A stretch of 64,000 nt of DNA from Jiangella sp. DSM 45060 (GTDB taxonomy: Bacteria; Actinomycetota; Actinomycetes; Jiangellales; Jiangellaceae): NCBI RefSeq assembly GCF_900105175.1, contig NZ_LT629771.1:6716622-6780621 (forward strand), given 5' to 3'. The position numbers and the translations under genes were made by a program. Below, piece by piece: positions 9,189 to 16,884 of the stretch (its first letter is position 1; every line of letters starts with the position of its first letter). The notes below the pieces were generated by a model that saw only the letters and a program-made list of their open reading frames with translations, was not told the DNA's origin and ran no database searches.

Positions 9189-10214
9189 TCAGGTCGTGGC
9201 CGGCGGGGCCGTGCTGGCGCGGGTGACGAGGGCCGGCGCGACGACGACGCGCGCGGTCTCGGGCCCCGGCCCGGTCTCGATGAGGTCGAGCAGCAGCGCG
9301 ATGCTCTTGCGGCCGACCTCAGCGAAATCCTGCCGGATGGTGGTCAGCGGCGGTGTCAGGAACTCCGCCTCCGGGATGTCGTCGAAGCCGACGATGCTGA
9401 CGTCCTGGGGGACTCGGATGCCGGCCTCGTGCAGCGCGCGCAGCAGGCCGAGCGCCATCTGGTCGTTGGAGACGAACACCGCGGTGGCCCGGCCCGCGCG
9501 GGCGGCGTCGGCGATGTGCCGGCCGGCCGCGTAACCGGCGCGGGGGCTCCAATCGCCCGCGACGACCGGCGGGGCCGCGATGCCGGCGGCCTCGAGGGTG
9601 CGCCGCCAGCCGCGCCGGCGGCCCTCGGCCTCCAGCCAGTCGGCCGGTCCGGCGACGTGCCACACCGTGCGGTGGCCGAGGTCGAGCAGGTGCCGGGTGG
9701 CCAGTTCGGCCCCGCGGGTCTGGTCGACGGCGACCACCGGCATGCCGTCGGCCTCGCCGCCCTCGACCGCGACCACCGGCACGTGGCCCTGCAGCGCCGA
9801 CACGGCGGCCGCGGCCTCGACCTGCGGCGCGATGGCGATCAGCCCGTCGACCGCCTGTGCGGCGAGGTAGTCCAGCGCCTCGCCGACCGTCTTGCGGTTG
9901 ATCGTCTTCAGGCTGACGATGCTGATGAAGTACCCGGCGTCGCGGGCCGCCTGCTCCAGGCCGAACAGCGTGCTGGCGGGCCCGTAGAGCGTGGTGTCGA
10001 ACGCGACCACGCCGAGCGTGTTCGTGCGCCGCGTGACCAGCGCCCGCGCGGACAGGTTGCGGCGGTAGCCGAGCTCCTCGATGGCCGCGACGACGCGGTC
10101 GCGGGTGGCCTGGCGGACGTTGGGATGGTGGTTGAGGACGCGCGACACCGTCTGGTGCGAGACGCCCGCGATGCGCGCCACGTCGGCCATCACCGGACTG
10201 CGCTCGGGGGTCAT
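9189..10214 (-). CDS. LacI-family repressor, probably of L-arabinose genes
   Basis: A 341-residue regulator: N-terminal LacI helix-turn-helix with hinge (ADVARIAGVSHQTVSRVLN, then LSARALVTRRTNTLGV), followed by a periplasmic-binding-protein-like ligand domain ending in SIVGFDDIPEAEFLTPPLTT. The ATG at 10214 has GGAGG 8-10 nt upstream; a GTG two codons earlier is an alternative. It heads the araBDA operon and a palindromic site lies just upstream, so autoregulation and control of arabinose genes is the natural reading. The effector (arabinose, a derivative or an oligosaccharide) is not visible from sequence. Confidence 0.88.
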   Translation of the reverse strand: MTPERSPVMADVARIAGVSHQTVSRVLNHHPNVRQATRDRVVAAIEELGYRRNLSARALVTRRTNTLGVVAFDTTLYGPASTLFGLEQAARDAGYFISIVSLKTINRKTVGEALDYLAAQAVDGLIAIAPQVEAAAAVSALQGHVPVVAVEGGEADGMPVVAVDQTRGAELATRHLLDLGHRTVWHVAGPADWLEAEGRRRGWRRTLEAAGIAAPPVVAGDWSPRAGYAAGRHIADAARAGRATAVFVSNDQMALGLLRALHEAGIRVPQDVSIVGFDDIPEAEFLTPPLTTIRQDFAEVGRKSIALLLDLIETGPGPETARVVVAPALVTRASTAPPATT

Positions 10215-10238
10215 CGTCACCGCCTCCCTCCACCGTGC

Positions 10239-10252
10239 TGTGAACGTTAACA
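10239..10252. promoter_or_regulatory. LacI-type operator before the arabinose operon
   Basis: TGTGAACGTTAACA is a 14-bp palindrome with one mismatched pair and the central AACGTT typical of LacI-family sites. It lies 25 bp upstream of the regulator's start codon, where bound protein would block transcription of the whole operon. Confidence 0.6.
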
Positions 10253-10287
10253 AACGGACCGATCGCACGCCAGACGAGAGTGCTGGG

Positions 10288-10347
10288 GCGCCCTTGCAAT
10301 GAGCACCCATACGCATCGATGCGCATAGGTGCTCATTGCAAGGGCGC
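10288..10347. repeat. 60-bp near-perfect palindrome
   Basis: Arms of 30 nt meet with no loop around ATCGAT (centre 10317/10318). All but two of the pairs match, and the arms contain TTGCAATGAGCACC and its complement. It lies between the lacI-type gene and the stop of the tetR gene at 10353, so it could act as the tetR terminator, but it is much longer than the other terminators here. It may instead be a dispersed palindromic repeat or a protein-binding site. Confidence 0.7.
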
Positions 10348-10352
10348 GGTGC

Positions 10353-11003
10353 TCAACCGGCGGCGGCACTGCCGGCGACGGCGTGGGCGACGGCGTGGGC
10401 GGCGGCCCGGGCGCGTGCGGCGCCGAGCTCCGTCACGACGGCGCGCAGGTGCTCCGCGCCGAGCGGCGCGAGCACGGCGTGCGCCAGCGCCTCCGCGTCG
10501 CCGTCCGGCCGGGCCGCCGCCAGCAGCAGCGTCACGTGCCGGTGCCAGAACCGGTACGCCCCGATGCGGTACCGCGCCCCCGGTGACGCCGTCTCTGACA
10601 TCCGCAGCAGGTCGAGGTGGCCCAGCGCGTAATCCAGGTACGCCTCGACGAACGCGGCCAGCCGCTCGCCCGGCGCGGCCCCGTCGCAGCCCGGGCCCAG
10701 CGGCGCCGGGCCGAACAGGATGGCCTCCTGCAGGTCCCGCTCCCGCTCGTCCAGCAGCGCGACCGCCAGCCCGGACTTGTCGCCGAAGCGCCGGAACACC
10801 GTGCCCTTGCCGACCCCGGCCGCCGCCGCGACCGCGTCCATCGTCACGCCGTCGACACCGCGCTCGGCGAAGAGGCGGGCGGCCGCGTCGAGGACGGCGG
10901 CGCGGTTGCGGGCGGCGTCGGCGCGCTCCTTCGGTGGCGGCGCCGGCCGCAGCTCGACCAGCCCGGAATAAACGGACCGTGGTCCGCTCTTGTCACTGGA
11001 CAC
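10353..11003 (-). CDS. TetR-family regulator (controls the adjacent azoreductase-like gene)
   Basis: 216 residues from the GTG at 11003, the only standard start near the domain. The N-terminal helix-turn-helix region reads RNRAAVLDAAARLFAERG, then VTMDAVAAAAGVGKGTVFRRFGDKSGL, a clear TetR signature. The C-terminal ligand domain is Ala-rich and unremarkable. It is divergent from the FMN-dependent reductase gene. Two similar palindromes lie in the shared region, one of them inside the first codons of this gene if the GTG start is right, so a later non-standard start is possible. Confidence 0.85.
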   Translation of the reverse strand: MSSDKSGPRSVYSGLVELRPAPPPKERADAARNRAAVLDAAARLFAERGVDGVTMDAVAAAAGVGKGTVFRRFGDKSGLAVALLDERERDLQEAILFGPAPLGPGCDGAAPGERLAAFVEAYLDYALGHLDLLRMSETASPGARYRIGAYRFWHRHVTLLLAAARPDGDAEALAHAVLAPLGAEHLRAVVTELGAARARAAAHAVAHAVAGSAAAG

Positions 11004-11020
11004 AACCGGACTGTAGTCCA
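10973..11020. promoter_or_regulatory. Paired TetR operators
   Basis: Two related palindromes, CGGACCGTGGTCCG (10973-10986) and CGGACTGTAGTCCA (11007-11020), are spaced 34 bp apart between the divergent tetR and reductase genes. The second lies just upstream of the reductase ribosome site, consistent with repression of both promoters. Confidence 0.65.
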
Positions 11021-11033
11021 GAAAGGACCTCCG

Positions 11034-11660
11034 ATGCCCACCCTGCTGCACCTCTCCGCCTCGCCGCGCGGCGCCGCCTCCGAGTCGCTGCTACTGGCCG
11101 ACGACTTCCTCGCGGCCTACCGCGAGGCGCACCCCGACCACGAGATCGCCCAGTGGAACCTGTGGGACGGCACACTGCCCGAGTTCGGCCCGACCGCCGC
11201 GCACGCGAAGATGGCGGTCTTCGCCGGCCAGGACCTCGACGCCGCGCAGCGTGACGTGTGGCGCGACGTCACCGCGGCGTTCGCCCGCTTCGACGCCGCC
11301 GACCACTACCTGTTCAGCGTCCCGATGTGGAACCACGGCGTGCCGTACGTGCTCAAGCAGTTCATCGACGTCGTCAGCCAGCCCGGCCTGGTGTTCGCGT
11401 TCGACCCGGCCAGCGGCTACCGCGGGCTGCTGCGCGGCAAGAAGGCGGCGGTCGTCTACTCCAGCGCCGTCTACGCGCCCGGCCGCGGACCGGCGTTCGG
11501 GTCGGACTTCCAGACGTCGTACCTGGAGGGCTGGCTGCGCTGGGCCGGCGTGGCCGACGTCGAGACGATCGCGCTGCGCCCGGACGCGGCGACGGGCGAC
11601 GTCGCGGCCGGCCGGTCGGCCGCACGAGACACCGCCCGCGCCGTGGCCGCCGCGTTCTGA
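11034..11660 (+). CDS. FMN-dependent NADH:quinone/azo oxidoreductase (AzoR-like flavodoxin fold)
   Basis: A 208-residue flavodoxin-fold protein of the NAD(P)H dehydrogenase (quinone)/azoreductase family. The N-terminal phosphate-binding loop LHLSASPRGAASES binds FMN, and VPMWNHGVPYVLKQFIDVVSQPG is the typical AzoR active-site segment. Such enzymes reduce quinones and azo compounds by two-electron transfer and protect against thiol-reactive or quinone stress. The ATG at 11034 follows AAAGGA with a 6-nt spacer. The divergent TetR gene and the paired operators suggest induction by a quinone or electrophile. Confidence 0.88.
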   Translation: MPTLLHLSASPRGAASESLLLADDFLAAYREAHPDHEIAQWNLWDGTLPEFGPTAAHAKMAVFAGQDLDAAQRDVWRDVTAAFARFDAADHYLFSVPMWNHGVPYVLKQFIDVVSQPGLVFAFDPASGYRGLLRGKKAAVVYSSAVYAPGRGPAFGSDFQTSYLEGWLRWAGVADVETIALRPDAATGDVAAGRSAARDTARAVAAAF

Positions 11661-11663
11661 CGA

Positions 11664-12527
11664 CTACTTGAGCAGCTTGGACATGCGCCGGTCGGCGAGG
11701 ATCTTGCCGCCGGTCTGGCAGGTGGCGCAGTACTGCAGCGAGGAGTCGGCGAACGACACCTCGCGGACGACGTCGCCGCAGACCGGGCAGGTCTCGCCGG
11801 CGCGGCCGTGCACCCGCATGTTGCTGCGCTTGCTGTCCTTGAGGTCCTTCGCGGCCAGCCCTTCGGCCCGCTTCAGCGCCGTCGTCAGCTCGTCGATGAT
11901 GACGGCGTGCAGGTTGGCGACGCCGTCGGCGTCGAGCGTGGACGCGGGCTGGAACGGCGACAGCTTCGCGGCGTGCAGCACCTCGTCGGAGTAGGCGTTG
12001 CCGATGCCGGCGATGACCGCCTGGTCGCGCAGCACGCCCTTGATCTGGGCTCGGCCGGCCTTCGTGAGGATCTGCTGCAGGCGGTCGACGGTGAACTCGG
12101 CGGACAGCGGGTCGACGCCGAGGCGCGAGACGCCGGGCACGTCGGCGGGGTCGCGGACGACGTAGACGGCCAGCCGCTTGCGGGTGCCGGCCTCGGTGAG
12201 GTCGAACCCGGACTCGTCGTTCAGGTGGACGCGCAGCGCCAGCGGGCCGCTGCCCGGCTTCGGCGGCTTCGGCGACAGCGCGTCGCTCCAGCGCAGCCAG
12301 CCGGCCCGGGCCAGGTGGATGACGAGGTGGACGCCGTCGCAGTCGAGATCGACGAACTTGCCGTGCCGGGCGATGCCGGTGACGGTGAGCCCGCCGAGCG
12401 CCGTGACCGGCGGGTCGAACGTCTTGAGCACGCTGATGGCGGCGACGTCGACGCGCGTGACGACCTTGCCCACGGCCTTCTCGCGCAGGAAGGCGGCGAG
12501 CGCTTCGACCTCGGGCAGCTCGGGCAT
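11664..12527 (-). CDS. Fpg/Nei-family DNA glycosylase
   Basis: A 287-residue base-excision repair enzyme beginning MPELPEVE, in which Pro2 is the nucleophile and Glu3 assists. The H2TH region contains AGIGNAYSDEVLHAAKLSP, and a C-terminal zinc finger is formed by CPVCGDVV and CATCQTGG. The tail QTGGKILADRRMSKLLK differs from canonical MutM and resembles the actinobacterial Fpg2-like branch, so oxidised purine versus other lesion preference is not certain. It starts 4 nt after aat, with which it forms an operon, and ends tail-to-tail with the reductase gene. Confidence 0.9.
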   Translation of the reverse strand: MPELPEVEALAAFLREKAVGKVVTRVDVAAISVLKTFDPPVTALGGLTVTGIARHGKFVDLDCDGVHLVIHLARAGWLRWSDALSPKPPKPGSGPLALRVHLNDESGFDLTEAGTRKRLAVYVVRDPADVPGVSRLGVDPLSAEFTVDRLQQILTKAGRAQIKGVLRDQAVIAGIGNAYSDEVLHAAKLSPFQPASTLDADGVANLHAVIIDELTTALKRAEGLAAKDLKDSKRSNMRVHGRAGETCPVCGDVVREVSFADSSLQYCATCQTGGKILADRRMSKLLK

Positions 12528-12531
12528 GGCC

Positions 12532-13245
12532 TCATTTTGCCTTGTGTGCGGCGCGTTCGGCGAACGCCGGCGGCAGTGGCAGCTCCAGCGCGCGGCGCAG
12601 CCGACTGAGGTACTCGGGCCGCGCGATCTCGACGACGCCCAGGCTGGCGAGGTGCCGGGTGCCCCACTGCACGTCGAGCAGCCGCCCGACGGGGTGCTCG
12701 GCGCGCATCATCTCGACCAGCGCGACCAGCGCGACCTTCGACGCGTCGCGTCCCCATCGCTGCCGCGCGTGGAACATCGACTCGCCGGCGAACAGCCCGC
12801 CGATGGCGACGCCGTACAGCCCGCCGGCCAGCCGCCCGTCCGGCGTCCACGCCTCGATGGAGTGCGCCCAGCCCAGCCGGTGCAGCCGCTCGTAGGCGCG
12901 GCGGATGTCGTCGCTGATCCACGCGCCGGGCCGGGACGGGTCGGCGCACGCCTCGATGACCTCGGCGAACGCGGAGTCGACCCGCACCTCGAACCTGTGC
13001 GTCGACTGCCGCAGCGACCGCGACACCTTCAGCCCGCCGATCGGCAGCACGCCGCGCGGGTTCGGCGACCACCACGCGAGGTCGGTGGCCCGGCCGAGCA
13101 GCTGGTCGACCGGCATCGGGAACAGGCCGTTGCGGTACGCGGCGAGCAGCGTCCCGGGCTCGAGGTCGGCGCCGAACGCGACGAGGTCGTCGTCGCCGGA
13201 CGTGCTCGGCAGCTCCCATCGGGTCGGCGGTGGCTCGACGGGCAC
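12532..13245 (-). CDS. aat: Leucyl/phenylalanyl-tRNA-protein transferase
   Basis: A 237-residue enzyme that adds Leu or Phe to N-terminal Arg/Lys of proteins and so makes N-degrons for Clp proteolysis. The sequence reads VPVEPPPTRWELP, then AYRNGLFPMP, WWSPNPRG and AGGLYGVAIGGLFAGESMF, all typical of Aat. GTG at 13245 is chosen since it starts the conserved region and GGGAGG is 4 nt upstream; a TTG at 13272 would place the start inside a repeat element. The MITE-like element begins only 11 bp upstream, so it must supply or displace the promoter. Confidence 0.93.
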   Translation of the reverse strand: MPVEPPPTRWELPSTSGDDDLVAFGADLEPGTLLAAYRNGLFPMPVDQLLGRATDLAWWSPNPRGVLPIGGLKVSRSLRQSTHRFEVRVDSAFAEVIEACADPSRPGAWISDDIRRAYERLHRLGWAHSIEAWTPDGRLAGGLYGVAIGGLFAGESMFHARQRWGRDASKVALVALVEMMRAEHPVGRLLDVQWGTRHLASLGVVEIARPEYLSRLRRALELPLPPAFAERAAHKAK

Positions 13246-13256
13246 ATGGCCTCCCA

Positions 13257-13419
13257 AGGGTGTGTCTCCCAAGTCCGTGGCCTACTGCGCGGCGCCCAGG
13301 CGGCGCCTCGCGGCGTTCTCGTCAGTCGTCATAGAACCCCACTATGACTCCTTCCTCGGCCTTGCGAGGCATCCACCTGGACGCCGCTCGCTACGGCCGA
13401 GACTCGGGAGACACACCCT
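13257..13419. mobile_element. MITE-like element, 163 bp with 14-bp perfect terminal inverted repeats
   Basis: The ends AGGGTGTGTCTCCC (13257-13270) and GGGAGACACACCCT (13406-13419) are perfect inverted repeats. The interior has no gene but contains a smaller hairpin GTCATAG - 7 nt - CTATGAC (13328-13348) and further partial complementarity next to the ends, so the whole may fold. No clear target duplication was seen. It lies between the divergent aat and EcsC-like genes and abuts the aat ribosome site. It is likely a non-autonomous transposable repeat; the alternative is a structured intergenic RNA or regulatory element. Confidence 0.7.
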
Positions 13420-13480
13420 AGGGGTTGGGGTCCTTCGTCAGGGTAATCCGCTCGGCGCCCTCCGCACGTACAGTGGTGAC

Positions 13481-14173
13481 ATGGGTGTGCGACGGACCAT
13501 CGGTACCTGGGCGGGCACGACCGCAGCGCGCCGGGCCGCGCCGCTCGTCGCCGCCCGGGGCGCGAACCAGTTCATGTCCAAGGCCATCGAGGGGTTCCCC
13601 GGCTTCCCGGGCGCCCGCGAGGTGGCCCGCCGTCATCTCGACAAGCGCGGCGACGTCGAGCGGGCCATCCGCGACGTCGTCGAGCAGCACGTCCGGCTGG
13701 CCGGCGTGCAGGGCTTCGTCACGAACATCGGCGGCGTCGTCACCATGCCGGTGACCATCCCGGCCAACATCGCCGGCATCGCCGTCCTGCACCTGCGCAT
13801 GGCCGCCACCATCGCGCACCTGCGCGGCTACGACATCGCCGACCCCCGGGTCCGCACCGCGGCGCTGGTCACGCTGCTCGGCCGCGACGGCGTCGAAGAC
13901 TCCCTGCGCGGGCGCGACCTCCCGGGCCGGCCGTTCGACATCGCCACCGGCATCAACGAGCCCGACCCCGCGGTCGTCGAGCGCGCCGTCGCCGCCGTCA
14001 CGTCGCAGCTGGTGGCCCGCATCGGCGGCAAGCACGCCACGCTGGCCCTGGTGCGCCGGGTGCCGCTGGTCGGCGGCGCGGTGGCCGCCGGCATCGACGC
14101 GTTCTCGACCTACGCCATCGGCAAGTTCGCCGACCGCGAGTTCCCCGGCAACGTCACCGTCGAGCGGGTCTGA
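13481..14173 (+). CDS. EcsC-family protein
   Basis: A 230-residue protein with the EcsC-type pattern: HVRLAGVQGFVTNIGGVVTMPVTIPANIAGIAVLHLRMAATIAHLRGYD, then VPLVGGAVAAGIDAFSTYAIGKFA. Gly/Ala-rich helices suggest membrane association. In Bacillus EcsC is linked to the EcsAB ABC system, but no transporter lies here and the biochemical role is unknown. A TACAGT box ends 6 nt before the ATG and there is no ribosome site, so the message is probably leaderless. Its last 64 bp overlap the convergent membrane-protein gene. Confidence 0.75.
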   Translation: MGVRRTIGTWAGTTAARRAAPLVAARGANQFMSKAIEGFPGFPGAREVARRHLDKRGDVERAIRDVVEQHVRLAGVQGFVTNIGGVVTMPVTIPANIAGIAVLHLRMAATIAHLRGYDIADPRVRTAALVTLLGRDGVEDSLRGRDLPGRPFDIATGINEPDPAVVERAVAAVTSQLVARIGGKHATLALVRRVPLVGGAVAAGIDAFSTYAIGKFADREFPGNVTVERV

Positions 14174-14802
14174 CCCACCCGCCACAGCACGCCGGCCAGC
14201 AGCACGCAGCCGGCCGCGAGCAGCACGCCGTGTCCGATCCGGCTGGCCGCCGGGGTGAAGAACTGCGGCAGGAACAGCGCGAAGCCCGCGCCGAAGAGCA
14301 CGCCGCTCCAACGGGCCAGCACGCCCGACCGCCACACGGCGACCGCGGCCAGCACACCGCCGACGCCCAGCAGGATCAGCCCGATTCCGAACGTCGTGAC
14401 GGCCACCGACCCGTTCCGCACGGCGTCGGCCAGTTCGAGCAGGTCGAACGTCGCGCCGTCCGCCGACTCGCGGGCGATGGCGTGCAGGGCGAAGTCCTCG
14501 GCGCCGTAGTACGGCAGCGTCAGACCGGCGCCGATCCAGAACACCACGATCGACGCGGCCGCCGTGCGCTCCGCCCGTGTCTCTTTCACGGCGTCGCGCA
14601 GCGCCAGCAGGCCGAACGGCACCAGGACGAAACCGATCATCGCGAACAGGTGCGACGCAACCCAGGCGCTCGAGCCCATCGACGCCAGCGCGCCGGCCGC
14701 CGTCTCCTCGTCGTGCCAGGGGCGAAGCGCCGGGTAGAGCAGGAACAGCAGGCCGGCCACGGCGAGCGCGGCGGCTGCCAGCCGGTTGCGGAACGGGGTC
14801 AT
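14110..14802 (-). CDS. Predicted multi-pass membrane protein, unknown function
   Basis: 230 residues with about six hydrophobic segments (for example LAAAALAVAGLLFLLYPAL, VASHLFAMIGFVLVPFGLLA, AAASIVVFWIGAGL, IGLILLGVGGVLAAVAVW, GVLFGAGFALFLPQFF and GVLLAAGCVLLAGVLW). I do not recognise a characterised family. It starts 10 nt after the TetR gene stop, so the two form an operon, and it is probably the target of that regulator. Its 3' end overlaps the convergent EcsC-like gene by 64 bp. Confidence 0.75.
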   Translation of the reverse strand: MTPFRNRLAAAALAVAGLLFLLYPALRPWHDEETAAGALASMGSSAWVASHLFAMIGFVLVPFGLLALRDAVKETRAERTAAASIVVFWIGAGLTLPYYGAEDFALHAIARESADGATFDLLELADAVRNGSVAVTTFGIGLILLGVGGVLAAVAVWRSGVLARWSGVLFGAGFALFLPQFFTPAASRIGHGVLLAAGCVLLAGVLWRVGQTRSTVTLPGNSRSANLPMA

Positions 14803-14812
14803 CGGGACTCCT

Positions 14813-15370
14813 TCAGTCGCGGGGAAGGCTGGCGAGGTACATGTCGACGAGCTGCCCGTACGTGACGTCGGTGTCCTCGGCCAGGCCGAACCCGCCGGCC
14901 GCCTCGATCGAGACGAACCCGTGCACGACGGCGCGCAGCCGGCGCACCGCGTGCACGGCGTCGGCGCCGTCCAGGCCGTAGTGGCGGAGCACCGCGAGGA
15001 ACACGTCCAGCAGCTTCGTCCCGGCGGCGGCGTAGGCGGGGTCGTGCAGCGGGTCGGCGACCATGGCGGCGTACCGGGCGGGGTGGTCGAGGACGTAGCC
15101 GCGGTAGGCGTGCATGAGCGCGGCCACGGCGTCGTCGCGGCTGCGCCCGATCGCGACGGCGGCCATGCGCTCGGCGGTCTCCTCGAACACCCGCACGCCG
15201 ACGCGCACCCGCAGCTCGCCGAGGCCGCCGACGTGCTTGTACAGCGACGGCACGGCCACCCCGGTGCGCGCGGCGACCGCCGTCAGCGTCAACGCCTCCA
15301 TCCCCTGCTCGTCGACGACCGCCAGCGCCGCGTCGACGACGGCGGCGCGCGTCAGCCCGGCCCTAGGCAT
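14813..15370 (-). CDS. TetR-family regulator of a membrane-protein operon
   Basis: 185 residues. Helix-turn-helix segment LTRAAVVDAALAVVDEQG, then LTLTAVAARTGVAVPSLYKHVGGLGEL, followed by a WHG/TetR_C_33-type ligand domain (MHAYRGYVLDHPARYAAMV). The ATG at 15370 follows the operator region directly. Downstream, 10 nt away, is the membrane protein. A perfect 13-bp-arm palindrome 18 bp upstream should be its own binding site, making the operon autoregulated. The ligand is unknown. Confidence 0.88.
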   Translation of the reverse strand: MPRAGLTRAAVVDAALAVVDEQGMEALTLTAVAARTGVAVPSLYKHVGGLGELRVRVGVRVFEETAERMAAVAIGRSRDDAVAALMHAYRGYVLDHPARYAAMVADPLHDPAYAAAGTKLLDVFLAVLRHYGLDGADAVHAVRRLRAVVHGFVSIEAAGGFGLAEDTDVTYGQLVDMYLASLPRD

Positions 15371-15387
15371 GGTGGCGAATCTCCATA

Positions 15388-15418
15388 GCCATAAAGCTAA
15401 TGCTGTTAGCTTTATGGC
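15388..15418. promoter_or_regulatory. TetR operator, perfect 13-bp arms
   Basis: GCCATAAAGCTAA - TGCTG - TTAGCTTTATGGC, AT-rich, immediately upstream of the tetR start at 15370 and 9 bp beyond the end of the lipoprotein gene. Confidence 0.75.
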
Positions 15419-15426
15419 GTCAAGGG

Positions 15427-15993
15427 TCAGTCGGGCTCGACGATGCGGGTCTCGCACTCGGGTGGCGGCGGGTCCTGCTGCGGTGCGGCGCACAGCGAGA
15501 TGCCGAACGGCTTGACCACGGTCAAGGTCTCGCCGCCGGACTCGTAGGTCACCAGGAAGCCGCTCGCGGATCCGGCGGCGGGGTCGGTGTGTGCGACCTC
15601 GACCGCCAGGGTGAAGACCGTGCCGCCCTCGCCCGACTGCTCGTCGGGGCAGACGTCGTCGACCACCATCGGGCCGTCGGCCGGGTACCCGGCGTCGGCC
15701 ATGCGCTGGGTCGGCTCCCCGAGATGGCCGACGAACGGCCCCTCGACCGGCAGGACGGAGAAGCCGAGCACCTCGAACCCGCCGGCGGGCTCGATCGGCG
15801 CGACGTCCGTCACCACCGCCGACCCGGGTTCGTTCAGGCACAGGGTCATCTCGTGGAACGTGTACGGTGTGTCCGGCCGCGTGTCGTAGATACCCCTCCC
15901 GGCGCCGTACCCGGGGTCGTGAAGGCGCGGTGGCTCGTCGGAACAGGCGGTGACGAGCATCAGGACGGCGGCGACGGCCGCGAGCCTCTTCAC
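15427..15993 (-). CDS. Small putative lipoprotein
   Basis: 188 residues from GTG at 15993 (VKRLAAVAAVLMLVTACSDE). The N-terminus has a signal peptide with the lipobox LVTAC, so the mature protein would be anchored in the outer leaflet of the membrane at Cys18. The rest is secreted, acidic and has several cysteines (CLNEPG, VCPDEQ, SLCAAP, ECETR) that could form disulfides. No known family is recognised. It lies upstream of the tetR gene in the same direction but is separated from it by the operator. Confidence 0.7.
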   Translation of the reverse strand: MKRLAAVAAVLMLVTACSDEPPRLHDPGYGAGRGIYDTRPDTPYTFHEMTLCLNEPGSAVVTDVAPIEPAGGFEVLGFSVLPVEGPFVGHLGEPTQRMADAGYPADGPMVVDDVCPDEQSGEGGTVFTLAVEVAHTDPAAGSASGFLVTYESGGETLTVVKPFGISLCAAPQQDPPPPECETRIVEPD

Positions 15994-16013
15994 GCGCCCT
16001 ACAGTGACACGAT

Positions 16014-16805
16014 TCACCCCGGTTCGGGCTGGCAGCGCGGGCACCAGAACGCCACCCGGTCACGCGGCGCGGTGCCGATCGGCCCGGTGCGGATCGGGGT
16101 GCCGCACTTCCAGCACGGCCGCCGGGCGCGGCGGTAGACCCAGTGCTGGCGGCCCGGGCGCGGATCGCCGGTCGTCACCTGGCGGCCGGTCTCGATGCCG
16201 AGGTGCAGCAGCCGGTGTGCCTCGTCGACGACGGACAGGAGGTCGGGGACGGCGGACACCGGCGCGTACGGCGACACTCCGCCGAGGAAGCAGAGCTCGT
16301 TCATGTAGACGTTGCCGATGCCGGCCAGCAGCCGCTGGTCCAGCAGCGCGTCGCCGATCGGGCGGGACGGCTCGCGCGACAGCCGCGAGATCGCGGCCGC
16401 CGCCGACCAGTCCGCGCCCAGCGGGTCCGGACCGAGGTGACCGACGACGGAGTCCTCGTCGGCCGTCCGGACCAGCTCGACGACCGGCAGCCGGTACCCG
16501 ACGGCCTCCGCGCGCGCCGTCGCCAGCACCACCCGGATCTGGAACGCCGGCCCGCCCCGCCACGGCCGCCCGGCCGCGAACACCCGCCATGCGCCGTCCA
16601 TGCGCAGGTGCGTGTGCAGCGTCAGCCCGCCGTCGACGCGGGTCAGCAGGTGCTTGCCGCGCGACACCGACTCGACGACGGCACGGCCGGAGAGGTCGGT
16701 GGTCGCCAGGCGGGGGACCCGGAAATCGGTACGCAGCAACACGTCGCCGGCCAGCGCGTCGTGCAGGCGCCGGGAGGCCAGCCAGACGGTGTCGCCTTCG
16801 GGCAT
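16014..16805 (-). CDS. Endonuclease VIII-like (Nei/Fpg) DNA glycosylase
   Basis: A 263-residue protein starting MPEGDTVWLASRRLHDAL, with Pro2 and Glu3 as catalytic residues and the Nei-type GDT rather than LPE after them. The conserved lysine is in SRGKHLLTRVDGGLTLHTHLRMDG, the H2TH in AGIGNVYMNELCFLGGVSP, and the zinc finger is CWKCGTPI with CPRCQ. It matches mycobacterial Nei2-like enzymes that act on oxidised pyrimidines and abasic sites. It is the second Fpg/Nei protein within 5 kb and shows no operon partner. Confidence 0.9.
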   Translation of the reverse strand: MPEGDTVWLASRRLHDALAGDVLLRTDFRVPRLATTDLSGRAVVESVSRGKHLLTRVDGGLTLHTHLRMDGAWRVFAAGRPWRGGPAFQIRVVLATARAEAVGYRLPVVELVRTADEDSVVGHLGPDPLGADWSAAAAISRLSREPSRPIGDALLDQRLLAGIGNVYMNELCFLGGVSPYAPVSAVPDLLSVVDEAHRLLHLGIETGRQVTTGDPRPGRQHWVYRRARRPCWKCGTPIRTGPIGTAPRDRVAFWCPRCQPEPG

Positions 16806-16884
16806 GCCCCACCTTCGCACACGGCGCCGAAAATGCCTCGTCAGCCCGCTGGCAGATGGCTACGATGCAGGTGAGGAGCCCACG

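Noticed and set aside
13255-13421. Target-site duplication flanking the MITE-like element
   Set aside because: The bases on the two sides do not match convincingly as a direct repeat.
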